Below are positions 10,168 through 18,186 of a stretch of 64,000 nucleotides of DNA, in pieces. The stretch is from Polyangiaceae bacterium. GTDB lineage: Bacteria > Myxococcota_A > Polyangia > Polyangiales > Polyangiaceae. The stretch is from positions 832,861-896,860 of the forward strand of contig JAHBVY010000002.1 in NCBI GenBank assembly GCA_019637265.1, in the 5' to 3' direction. The notes beneath the pieces were generated by a model. It made no database searches. It saw only the letters and a list, made by a program, of their open reading frames with translations, and was not told where the DNA came from. Every line of letters begins with the position of its first letter. Positions within the stretch are counted from its first letter, which is position 1. The position numbers and the translations under genes are program-made.

Positions 10168-10524
10168 CTACTGCCAGAGCGCGTCATCCCACGACGACAC
10201 ATCCCAAACCCCGAGGCTGGAACCACCCACGCCCCCATTGCCACTCGAGCCCCCCACCCCCGCGCTGCCGCCCGCGCCAGCGCTACCGCCCACGCCGGCA
10301 CTCGAGCCAGCGCTACCGGCGCTGCCGCCCGCACCGGCGCTGCCACCGACCCCAGCACTACCGCCCACGCCCGCGCTGCCCCCCAACCCGGCCGTGCCCG
10401 CGCTACCACCGACGCCGGCGCTACCACCCGAGCCCGCGCTACCGCCGCTAGCTTCGTCGGTCGAGCGCTCCTTCGCTGCGCAGCCGAGCACCAACAAGAC
10501 CGAAAGCACCAACGCACCCCTCAT
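10168..10524 (-). CDS. Gly-Ser-Ala repeat lipoprotein
   Basis: From ATG 10524 (MRGALVLS) a lipoprotein signal LSVLLVLGCAAKE is followed by about 75 residues built from nine GGSAG units with single-residue spacers, then a short Trp-containing end (VWDVSSWDDALWQ). 118 residues in total. The repeats are flexible linkers of a kind common in Polyangiales surface lipoproteins, and the C terminus carries no recognisable domain. It may serve as a stalk or anchor, perhaps for the co-transcribed secreted protein. The DNA repeats are coding, not CRISPR. A longer in-frame start at 10602 lacks a signal and is not favoured. Confidence 0.7.
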   Translation of the reverse strand: MRGALVLSVLLVLGCAAKERSTDEASGGSAGSGGSAGVGGSAGTAGLGGSAGVGGSAGVGGSAGAGGSAGSAGSSAGVGGSAGAGGSAGVGGSSGNGGVGGSSLGVWDVSSWDDALWQ

Positions 10525-11265
10525 GGCAGGGAGCCTACCCGAAAACCTGACCTCAACGAAACGGGAATCTGCGCCGCCATGCTGGATTCCAATCAAAGAC
10601 ATACTCGTCTGACGCTATTTCAACCGTGAGGTAAAGCCATTCAGATGCCCCGAGATTTCGCGCTAAAAATGTGTTCATGTCCAGTTAAGTAGCTAAATTT
10701 ACTCGTTTATTCATACATTTCATACTTGAAACGTACTCCAGGGCGGAGTTGCAATGCCGCGCCGCGCGGTCGTACCGTACCCAGAGCGGCGCGGCTGGTC
10801 AGGTAGGGGCGCTAATCCCCAATGAAGTCGCGCGGTTAGCCGGCTGGTTGGTCCTCATTCCAGGGGCCGTCACAGGCTAGAGCGCCTCCGCGGGAGCCCG
10901 CGGCTCAGGGGCGTAACCCATTGAATCCTAGCCCAATCTTCACTGGCACGGGGCGTGCTTGCGGAGCGCCCAGGTGGCGGCTGAGGCAACTCCCCCCCCC
11001 TCCGCCCAGCTGCTGCCGTTTACTCCGCTCCCCGACTCGCCATCCCCCCCGGGTGAGTTGGGGAGCCCTATTTTTGCCGCCGAACGGTCGGCGTCGATCG
11101 CTGAGTGAGCGGTCTTCACGGGGCACCAGAGGTCAGTCGGCGCACGCTCGCGGAGACGCGGGGTGCGGTGCCGTCCAACCCACCCCTGCCCGAAAACCTG
11201 CATGGGGCGAGAACCTGCATGGGGCGAAGCACGCTCCCGAGGGGCGCATCGTTCCGGGGCCTGAC
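10525..11265. other. Long intergenic region with an AT-rich island and dispersed-repeat copies
   Basis: About 740 bases with no believable gene. 10660-10735 is conspicuously AT-rich for this genome and may hold the promoter of the leftward lipoprotein operon. GTAGGGGC at 10804-10811 is a single half of the palindrome family. 11163-11181 is a copy of the dispersed element GTGCGGTGCCGTCCAACCC. 11195-11227 holds two tandem copies of the 16-mer AACCTGCATGGGGCGA with a 17-base period. Overlapping reading frames on both strands have no domain and atypical composition. Confidence 0.5.
11195..11227 (+). repeat. Two-copy 17-bp tandem repeat
   Basis: AACCTGCATGGGGCGA occurs at 11195-11210 and again at 11212-11227. 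It lies immediately after a copy of the dispersed CCGTCCAACCC element, in intergenic DNA downstream of the polytopic membrane protein gene. No role is evident. Confidence 0.7.
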
Positions 11266-12951
11266 TCAGGGCGTGGGCTCGCGGCGGAAGAGCCACCAGC
11301 GCCCTTCGCGCTTCACCAGCTTCACGCTGGGGTCGCCGGCGAACAGCCGTGAGGGGTCGCCGCCGCGCACCAGGAAGGTGTCGAACCAGGCGCCGTGGGT
11401 CTGGTGGCGGTAGCGCTGGGGGGTCCACTCCCAGCGCCGTGGTACGGGGGGCGGGCGGTGCTCACCCTCGCGGTAACGGATGGGGCTGTGACCGAAGCTG
11501 ACGAAGTGGAAGCTGAGCCAACCGCCGCGCTCCGCCTGCACCCAGGCGGGGAGGTGAAGGTAAGGTGAGCTGACGCGTGGGCTGCCCGAGTGATCGAACA
11601 CCAAGTAGAGCAGCTTGGGCGCGGGGGGGAGCTCCTGGGTGATCCGGGTGAAGTCCTCGGTCGTGTGATCGAAGTCGGCGAACTCCTGCGCCACGCCGAG
11701 CCCCAAGCGCATGACCGGGTACCCCAGCGCCACCACGAACGCCACGCGATACCAAAATCCGCGCGGTAAATCTGGCAACACCGCGAGCGCGATGAAGCAA
11801 GCGGTGGTGATCTCGCGCGGGTACACGTACCACCACTCGCCGATCTCCATCGGGAGCGTCAGGTAGGTGACCAAGTAACCCCCGGTGAGCAAGAGCGGGA
11901 GCAGACTCACCCCCAGCCCCCAGAGCCACTCTTGGCGGCTCCGCCCCTTGAACCGGCGCTGCCAGAGGAACAGCAGCAGCGCCACCGCGCCCAGGACGAG
12001 CACGGTTTGGATGATGGAGTCGAAGCGCGCGCGCTCGGCGGCTTGGTGAGCGCCGCGCGCGGCGGGCAAGAGGTGCCTGTCCCACTCGGCGAGCCGCTCC
12101 GGGTGGAAGCCGAGGTCGATCGGCGCGCTGGTGTCCTGCTTGGGGCGCACCCAGTTCCACCCGATGAGCGCCAAGCTGCCCAAGCCGAACGGCAGCAGCA
12201 CGGGGCGCACCCGGCGGGTCGCGGGGTACATCACGACGGCGGTCAGCGCGACTGATAAGAGCGTGAAGGGCAGCCGATAGACGTGGGTGAAGAACACCGC
12301 GAAGATGGCGACGCCGAGGGCGATGCTCACGCGGCGCGAGGGGGCGCTGAGCGCGCGCAGCGCGAGGCCGATGCACATGGCGTAGAGCCCCACGGCGCCG
12401 AGGAAATTGAGGAAGCCCCAGTGCGCGAGGTTACTCCAGGCGAAGGGCAACGCGGCGAGGCCCCACAGCGGGCTCTTCTTCATGCCCCAGAACAAGACGG
12501 ATAATCCGCATGGCAATAACAGCAGCATGCAGATCGCCATCAGCTTGGTGGCGGAGACGATGGACAAGCACAGCGCGAACGCGGCGCCGAGCAGGTACAT
12601 GGACAGGTAGGGTGTCTCGATGGGGTGCAGGCTGAACTGCTCGCGGAAGTGGAACTCCGGATCGAGGTAGTGGCGGAAGATGGACGTCTGCGCGGCGTGG
12701 AACGGTAAGTCGACCAGCGGCGGGTAGCGGCAGACCCAGAACGGATACGCCACCACGTACAGCGTGAGGCTGGTGGCCAGCGCGCCGATGAAGGCCTCCC
12801 CGGGGCGCTGCTTCACGGCTCGCATCGCGCTCGCGGCTGCGCCCACGACGGTGCCCGAGATCCAAGCGCGCGCGCGGGCTGCGGCGCTCGGCTCCTCGCC
12901 CGGCGGACGCGCGGATGGGCGCTCTGAGGCCGGCGCGTCGGGGGCGTCCAT
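11266..12951 (-). CDS. Polytopic membrane protein, GT-C glycosyltransferase-like
   Basis: 561 residues. A Pro/Ala-rich cytoplasmic N terminus precedes about ten hydrophobic helices (from around residue 55 to 420), followed by a soluble C-terminal region of about 140 residues. The first extracytoplasmic loop (WVCRYPPLVDLPFHAAQ) places Asp and His early, as in GT-C fold enzymes that use polyprenyl-phosphate sugars, but I do not see the standard PMT Asp-Glu signature, so this is resemblance only. It is divergent from an exported unknown plus GT39 pair, in a region rich in surface-glycan genes. It could equally be a polymer exporter or an uncharacterised membrane protein. Confidence 0.7.
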   Translation of the reverse strand: MDAPDAPASERPSARPPGEEPSAAARARAWISGTVVGAAASAMRAVKQRPGEAFIGALATSLTLYVVAYPFWVCRYPPLVDLPFHAAQTSIFRHYLDPEFHFREQFSLHPIETPYLSMYLLGAAFALCLSIVSATKLMAICMLLLLPCGLSVLFWGMKKSPLWGLAALPFAWSNLAHWGFLNFLGAVGLYAMCIGLALRALSAPSRRVSIALGVAIFAVFFTHVYRLPFTLLSVALTAVVMYPATRRVRPVLLPFGLGSLALIGWNWVRPKQDTSAPIDLGFHPERLAEWDRHLLPAARGAHQAAERARFDSIIQTVLVLGAVALLLFLWQRRFKGRSRQEWLWGLGVSLLPLLLTGGYLVTYLTLPMEIGEWWYVYPREITTACFIALAVLPDLPRGFWYRVAFVVALGYPVMRLGLGVAQEFADFDHTTEDFTRITQELPPAPKLLYLVFDHSGSPRVSSPYLHLPAWVQAERGGWLSFHFVSFGHSPIRYREGEHRPPPVPRRWEWTPQRYRHQTHGAWFDTFLVRGGDPSRLFAGDPSVKLVKREGRWWLFRREPTP

Positions 12952-13032
12952 GGCTAGGCTTCTACTCTAGGTGCGAAGGGGAGGTCACCTCAGTCGCCTC
13001 GGGGCGCGGGCTTGTGGCAGGCTCGGCCCCCG

Positions 13033-14025
13033 ATGAGCCCGCCCCCCGTTCCTGTCAGCGCCGCACCCGCGGGCTCTTGGCGTGAGCGGCTCCGGCGCGC
13101 GACGGACGCGCGAACCTTGGGAGCGCTCGCGGTGCTGGCGCTCGGCGTCACCGAGGCCTGCGCCGAGCTCACGGTGGAGCATGGAGTGCCGAGCGAAGGC
13201 GACTTCGCAGCGCTGGTCGGGCCCCTCTCATCCATCAAACAACCTGACGACCTACTGATCGTGGCGCCTGCCTGGCAGGAACCGAACGCGCGCCACGCGT
13301 TGGGTGACCAGCTGATGCCGCTCGCTCACGTCGCGCGGCCGGATGAGTCCGCGTTCCCTCGCGTGGTGGAGATTGGCGCTCAAGGTCAGCGGAGCCCGCT
13401 CGTGAGAGACTGGCCGGAGCTCTCCTCAGAGACGGTCGGCCCGTTCCGGCTGCGAGTGCTCAAGAACCCTGACTATAGGCCGGTGGTGTTCGATTTCGTC
13501 GAGGGCCTGGGCCCGGAGCACGCGGAGGTGGGGCTCACCACGCCGAACGGGCTCTTGCCTTGCAAGTTCAACCCAGCAGCCCGGGTGACGAGCGGCGGGC
13601 TCGGTGGTCCGCCCACCTTCCCAGCGCGCCGCTTCCAGTGCCAGAGCGCGGAGTGGGTGTTCATGGGCGTCACGGTGATCGACGACAGCAATGAGTACAG
13701 CGCGCGGCGCTGCATCTGGGCGCACCCGGGCCCGCTGGGTCAAATCGGCGTGCGGTATCGCAAGGTGCAGCTCGGGCAGGTGGTGCGCGGCTACGGACAG
13801 CTGCCGTGGGTGCACGAGCGGCTGTGGCACGGCGCGCCGATCGAGCTCGTGGTGCGCGTGGCTTCGGAGGAGGTGGGCCGCTTCGTCCATCGGGATGGCG
13901 ACGGCTGGCGGCGCTTCGAGTTCCCGCTGGGAGCGCACGCAGGCACCGTGGCTGACGTGGAGCTCGAGGTGGTGACGAAGAACCCAGAGAACCGCCACTT
14001 CTGTTTCCAGGCGGATACGCGATGA
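13033..14025 (+). CDS. Membrane-anchored extracytoplasmic protein of unknown function
   Basis: From ATG 13033 (MSPPPVPVS; a GTG at 13012 is an alternative) a basic segment RERLRRATDAR precedes one hydrophobic helix (LGALAVLALGVTEACAEL), leaving about 280 residues outside the membrane. The body contains paired cysteines and beta-strand-like stretches. The gene's stop overlaps the start of the GT39-type transferase as ATGA, so the two are translationally coupled, and this protein is likely a partner or substrate-processing factor for that transferase. No family was recognised. Confidence 0.75.
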   Translation: MSPPPVPVSAAPAGSWRERLRRATDARTLGALAVLALGVTEACAELTVEHGVPSEGDFAALVGPLSSIKQPDDLLIVAPAWQEPNARHALGDQLMPLAHVARPDESAFPRVVEIGAQGQRSPLVRDWPELSSETVGPFRLRVLKNPDYRPVVFDFVEGLGPEHAEVGLTTPNGLLPCKFNPAARVTSGGLGGPPTFPARRFQCQSAEWVFMGVTVIDDSNEYSARRCIWAHPGPLGQIGVRYRKVQLGQVVRGYGQLPWVHERLWHGAPIELVVRVASEEVGRFVHRDGDGWRRFEFPLGAHAGTVADVELEVVTKNPENRHFCFQADTR

Positions 14026-15872
14026 CCGGCTCGCGGCTCAGCGCTGGTTCATTTCCCGGCGGAGGCGCGCTGCTCCAGGCCCCCTTCGAGCCCAGCGCCA
14101 AAGACAGGCTAGTTGACTGGAGCATCGCGCTGCTGCTGCTCACGGGCTACGTGTGGCTGCTGCTCGTCACCACGGATAACCTTGGCTACGCGCGCGACGA
14201 GGGCTTCTATTTTCAGGCATCGAAGAGCTACGCCCACTGGTTTCAGCTGCTCCTGAAGGACGGCTCCGCCGCGATGGCGCCGGAGGTGGTGGACAGGTAC
14301 TGGCGCGCGAACAACGAGCACCCGGCGCTGATCAAGAGCCTGTTCGCGCTCTCGTATCAGTACCTCTACTTGAAGTTTCAGCTGTTCGCGGAAGAGGGCA
14401 CCGCCTTCCGTTTCCCCGGCATGGTGCTGAGCGGTGGGGCGCTCAGCGTGACTTACTTGTGGGCGCGGCGGGTGCTCGGCGTCGGGCTGCTCGGGAGGCT
14501 CTCGGCGCTGGCCGCGGCGGTGATGTTGGGGGCGATGCCGCGCGTGTTCTACCACGCGCACCTGAGCTGCTTCGACATGCCGGTGCTCACCATGTGGCTC
14601 GTCACCACCTACGCGTACTGGCGCGCGGCGATGAACGGACGCTGGTCAGCGGCGCTGCTGAGCGGCGTGCTGTACGGGCTGCTCCTCAACACCAAGCACA
14701 ACTCCTGGCTGCTCCCCTTCGCGCTGTTACCCCACCTGTTCTTGCTGGGCTCCATGCGGCTGTGGGTGCGGCCGCTCACGGGGAGAGCCGGCGCGCTCAA
14801 GGCGCTGTTTTGCATGGGCACGCTGGGCCCCCTGGTGTTCTACGCGGGTTGGCCGTGGATTTGGCGCGACACGATCAAGCGCCTCACGAGCTACGCCCAG
14901 TTCCACCTCAAGCACGACTACTACAACATGGAGTTCTTGGGGCACACCTACTGGGAGCCCCCGATGCCGCGCGGCTACGCGCCGGTGATGACCCTCGCCA
15001 CCGTGCCCACCATCACCTGGGTGCTGGCGCTCCTGGGCGTGGTGGTCGCCTTCCGGGGGCCGCTGCTCGGTGTGCTGGCGCGGCTGCGCGGCGCGTCGGC
15101 GAGCAGTGATTCGGCAGAGACACTGACGGAGCCTCCTGGGCAGGATTCGTCAGCCACCGCACCCATCGCGAGCACCGTCGCCATCATCAGGCCCAGCGCC
15201 ACGCCCGCGCGCCCCACGAGCCACTTGCCCACCTTCACGCTGTGGGCGCTGTGCGTCCTCATCAGCTACGCCCCGTGGCTCCGGGACAGCACACCCATCT
15301 TCGGTGGCACCAAGCACTGGATTCAGGCTTACCCCTTCTTGTGTTTGTTCGGGGGGTTGGGGCTGTTCGTCACCACACGGCACCTCACGCAGCGCTTCAC
15401 GGCGGGTCCGGCTCGCGCCGCCGTCATGGCAGCCGCGCTCGCCTGCGTGCTCACGGCGCCGGTGCTCACCACCTGGCGCTCTCACCCGTGGGGGCTCAGC
15501 GCCTACGTGCCGCTCGTCGGCGGCGCGCCCGGCGCGGCCACGCTCGGCCTGAACCGCACCTTCTGGGGCTACACCACCGGCTCGGCGGCGGAGTACATCA
15601 ACCGTGAAGCGCCCCCGGGCGCGCGCATCTTCATCCACGACACCGCGCACCCCAGCTGGCAAATGATGGTGAAGGACGGCCGGCTCCGGCGCGATCTGCG
15701 CGTGGTGTGGCGCCCCAGCGACTCGGACATCGCGATTTATCACCACGAGCCCCACATGCTCCGCGTGGAGTACCAACTGTGGGTAGCCTACCAGACCACG
15801 CGCCCCGCCTGGGTAGGCACCCACCACGGAGTCCCCGTGGTGTGGGTGTACCAGCGAGGGCAGGTGCGCTGA
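14022..15872 (+). CDS. GT39-type (PMT_2) membrane glycosyltransferase
   Basis: 616 residues with about eleven hydrophobic helices. The catalytic first loop has the Asp-Glu pair of the protein-mannosyltransferase superfamily (GYARDEGFYF, residues 59-60), followed by NNEHPALIKSLFA and HLSCFDMPVLTMW, and later TKHNSWLLP, all typical of ArnT/PMT-like enzymes that move sugars from a polyprenyl-phosphate donor to an acceptor on the outer face of the inner membrane. A linker around residues 345-405 is low-complexity. Coupled to the preceding exported protein by ATGA overlap. The sugar donor could be supplied by the polyprenol-phosphate mannose synthase-like gene at 21.8 kb. Confidence 0.88.
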   Translation: MTGSRLSAGSFPGGGALLQAPFEPSAKDRLVDWSIALLLLTGYVWLLLVTTDNLGYARDEGFYFQASKSYAHWFQLLLKDGSAAMAPEVVDRYWRANNEHPALIKSLFALSYQYLYLKFQLFAEEGTAFRFPGMVLSGGALSVTYLWARRVLGVGLLGRLSALAAAVMLGAMPRVFYHAHLSCFDMPVLTMWLVTTYAYWRAAMNGRWSAALLSGVLYGLLLNTKHNSWLLPFALLPHLFLLGSMRLWVRPLTGRAGALKALFCMGTLGPLVFYAGWPWIWRDTIKRLTSYAQFHLKHDYYNMEFLGHTYWEPPMPRGYAPVMTLATVPTITWVLALLGVVVAFRGPLLGVLARLRGASASSDSAETLTEPPGQDSSATAPIASTVAIIRPSATPARPTSHLPTFTLWALCVLISYAPWLRDSTPIFGGTKHWIQAYPFLCLFGGLGLFVTTRHLTQRFTAGPARAAVMAAALACVLTAPVLTTWRSHPWGLSAYVPLVGGAPGAATLGLNRTFWGYTTGSAAEYINREAPPGARIFIHDTAHPSWQMMVKDGRLRRDLRVVWRPSDSDIAIYHHEPHMLRVEYQLWVAYQTTRPAWVGTHHGVPVVWVYQRGQVR

Positions 15873-15924
15873 ACGTCAGCCATACTGGCGAACGAGCAGG
15901 CGCGTGGCAGCGACGCGAGTCGCG

Positions 15925-18021
15925 TCAGGGCTTCTTATCAGGCGACTTGGCGGCGCTGGGTTGTTTGAGCTCAGCGGCGGTCGGCTCGCCGCCGAGCTCC
16001 TTCCACAGCTTGCAGGCGGCGCCGTCCTTCTTTTCTTGGCAGTTCCGCTGAGCTTCGGTGGTGTAGAACTTCATGCTCTGTTCGTTGGGCGTACCGCCGG
16101 CTTTCTTCAATTTGATGCAAGCCTTGACGTCCAGCCCACAACGGGAGTCGTAGAACGCCAACAGCTCGGCCTTGTCCTTCGCTTTGAGCAGCAGCGCCTC
16201 CAGCTTATCGCAGCTCTGCGCGTCGCCGGCTCGGGTACACCCTTGCTTGTAGCTCTCGCGCGCCTTCTCGGGGTTCTTCGCGAGGTTCGGACCACCCTTG
16301 GAGTACAGGTCTCCAGCCTTGCCGCAGGCGCCCTTGGCGCAGCTTCGCAGGTAGACCTCCGCGGCCATGGCGAAGTCCTTCTGTAGGCCGAGGCCCCCTG
16401 TTTCATAGGCCTCGCCGAGCTGCAAGCACGCGTCCCAACCCGCGGCGCCCTTGGCGCAGCCACGCTCGAGCATGGCGCGCGCTCTACCCGGATCGGTGCT
16501 CCTGATCATGAGCGCACCTTCGTTACACGCTATGGCGTTGCGCAGGTCGCACGCGCGCTCGTAGTACCCAAGCGCCTTGCTCTGATCGACGGCGACCCCT
16601 TGGCCTTTGGCATACATGCTAGCGATGGCCAGGCAGCCCTGGCCATCGAGATACCTGCCACCGGCGCACTGCCGCTCGAATGCAGCGATCGCGAGCGCGC
16701 CGTCGCGCTTCGCGCCGCTGCCGTCGCGATGCATCACACCGAGCGCGTTGCACGCGAGCCCGTGACCAAGATCGCACGCGCGCTTGATGTACTCGTAGGT
16801 CTTGTCAAGGCTCTTGACCGTATCGGGGACCTCAGGCCCGTTTGGATCGTACCAGCGGGCGATGGTGAGGCAGGCATAGCTGTCACCGAGGTTGCACGCC
16901 TTCGCGACGTACGCGCGCGCCTTCGCAGGCTGCTTGTCGATGTTGGCCTTCAGCTGGGCAATGCTGCAGCCCTCCGCGAAGCCAAGCGTGCAGGACTTGT
17001 CGAGCAATGCCATGTCAGCCTTCGCGATATCGCGCGGCGGCTCCTTCACCACTCCGTCAGGCCCGGGCGCCGTCTCGGGGTACAGGGTGAGGTTCAAGCA
17101 GCTCTCACCGTTGCCGGCGTCACACGCGGCGCGACACGCTGCCGCCGGTCCGTAGCGTTTGCAGGCCGGGACCGAGGGCTTGCCGAACGCGCACTTCAAA
17201 CCGTCCCAGTTCGACCCCGGCGGGCAGGTGCGCTCCTTGGCCTCCTCCTCGGACGGCTGCTTGCTCTCGCTCTTCTCGGCGACCAACGGCAAGAGCTCGA
17301 GACGGGTGAGCGAGCGGCATTCGAGCGGCGGTGAGGTCGCGTCCGCGGTCGCCTGACGACACGCCTCGAGATCGCCGTCTTTGGCGCTGGTGCTCTTGTC
17401 CACCTTGCTGCCACCCTTCGCGCCCACGCTGAAGATCTGCGCGACCGCGCGCAATTCGCCTTCGGTGCCGGTCGAGAGGGCGAAGGCGCCCACGTAAGTG
17501 CCGCGCACGACGTGGGTGGCGCCCTCACAGCTGCCGTTCAGATCGGCCTGAGTGATCTCGCTGGCGGTGGCGCGCTGCTTGCCGATGGTGACGAGCGCCA
17601 AATCCAACGTCGACCCCCGCTTCATGCTGGCGCCAAGCGAGGCGCCAGCGAGCGGCAGGTTCGCCTCGAGCTCGTCTCTACCGCTCATGCGCACGACGTC
17701 TTCTTTGCGGGTGACGCCGGCGAACGTGTAGCCGCCGAGCGCCGAGCACCCCTTGAGCACCTTGAGCACCTTGCAGTCGTACGCGACCACCGCCACGCCG
17801 TCCTTCATCGCGACCTCGAGGTCACTGCGCTCATTGGACTTCATGTCGACGACCAGCGGCTCGGAGAAGCCGCTGCCGCACGCCTGCACCGAGCTTGGCT
17901 CGTCGAGCGCCTCGCCGGCGGTCGCCGCGCTCGGCCGTACGGCCTCCCCCACCACACCACCACCACCACCACAGCCCAGCACGGCGGTGACCGCTGCCAA
18001 CGAAATAAGACTACGAATCAT
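15925..18021 (-). CDS. Cys-rich Sel1-repeat lipoprotein
   Basis: 698 residues. The signal ends AVTAVLGCGGGGG, so lipidation at the first cysteine is likely. Residues about 45-260 form an unassigned N-terminal domain. From about residue 290 to 640 there are repeated helical pairs of the Sel1/TPR type, each with a cysteine pair (for example ACDLGHGLACNALGVMHRDG and ACDLRNAIACNEGALM), as in Helicobacter Hcp-like proteins where each repeat is closed by a disulfide. The C terminus is Lys-rich. Such periplasmic or outer-membrane solenoids bind other proteins; no partner is evident. A second, shorter relative lies at 36.3 kb. Confidence 0.88.
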   Translation of the reverse strand: MIRSLISLAAVTAVLGCGGGGGVVGEAVRPSAATAGEALDEPSSVQACGSGFSEPLVVDMKSNERSDLEVAMKDGVAVVAYDCKVLKVLKGCSALGGYTFAGVTRKEDVVRMSGRDELEANLPLAGASLGASMKRGSTLDLALVTIGKQRATASEITQADLNGSCEGATHVVRGTYVGAFALSTGTEGELRAVAQIFSVGAKGGSKVDKSTSAKDGDLEACRQATADATSPPLECRSLTRLELLPLVAEKSESKQPSEEEAKERTCPPGSNWDGLKCAFGKPSVPACKRYGPAAACRAACDAGNGESCLNLTLYPETAPGPDGVVKEPPRDIAKADMALLDKSCTLGFAEGCSIAQLKANIDKQPAKARAYVAKACNLGDSYACLTIARWYDPNGPEVPDTVKSLDKTYEYIKRACDLGHGLACNALGVMHRDGSGAKRDGALAIAAFERQCAGGRYLDGQGCLAIASMYAKGQGVAVDQSKALGYYERACDLRNAIACNEGALMIRSTDPGRARAMLERGCAKGAAGWDACLQLGEAYETGGLGLQKDFAMAAEVYLRSCAKGACGKAGDLYSKGGPNLAKNPEKARESYKQGCTRAGDAQSCDKLEALLLKAKDKAELLAFYDSRCGLDVKACIKLKKAGGTPNEQSMKFYTTEAQRNCQEKKDGAACKLWKELGGEPTAAELKQPSAAKSPDKKP

Positions 18022-18186
18022 CAGTTACTTCTCCAGAATCTAGGGTGTCTCGTCGACGTGCAGATGGAAGGTGTGCTGACGTTTTACTGCTCCCGAAGCC
18101 ACCCTCATGAATCCACCGACCCCCGAAACCGACTCCAATGCACCTTCCCACTCCAAACCGCGATCTCATGCATCCCCCAAGCACCC

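Noticed and set aside
10205..10470. Regular DNA repeats that could look like a CRISPR array
   Set aside because: They are in-frame codons for GGSAG protein repeats of a lipoprotein, without unique spacers. The same holds for 50420-50690 and for the Lys-rich end of topA (45300-45520).
10921..11352. 143-codon plus frame in the long intergenic region
   Set aside because: It runs over the dispersed element and tandem repeat, overlaps the membrane protein's 3' end, and has no domain or ribosome site.
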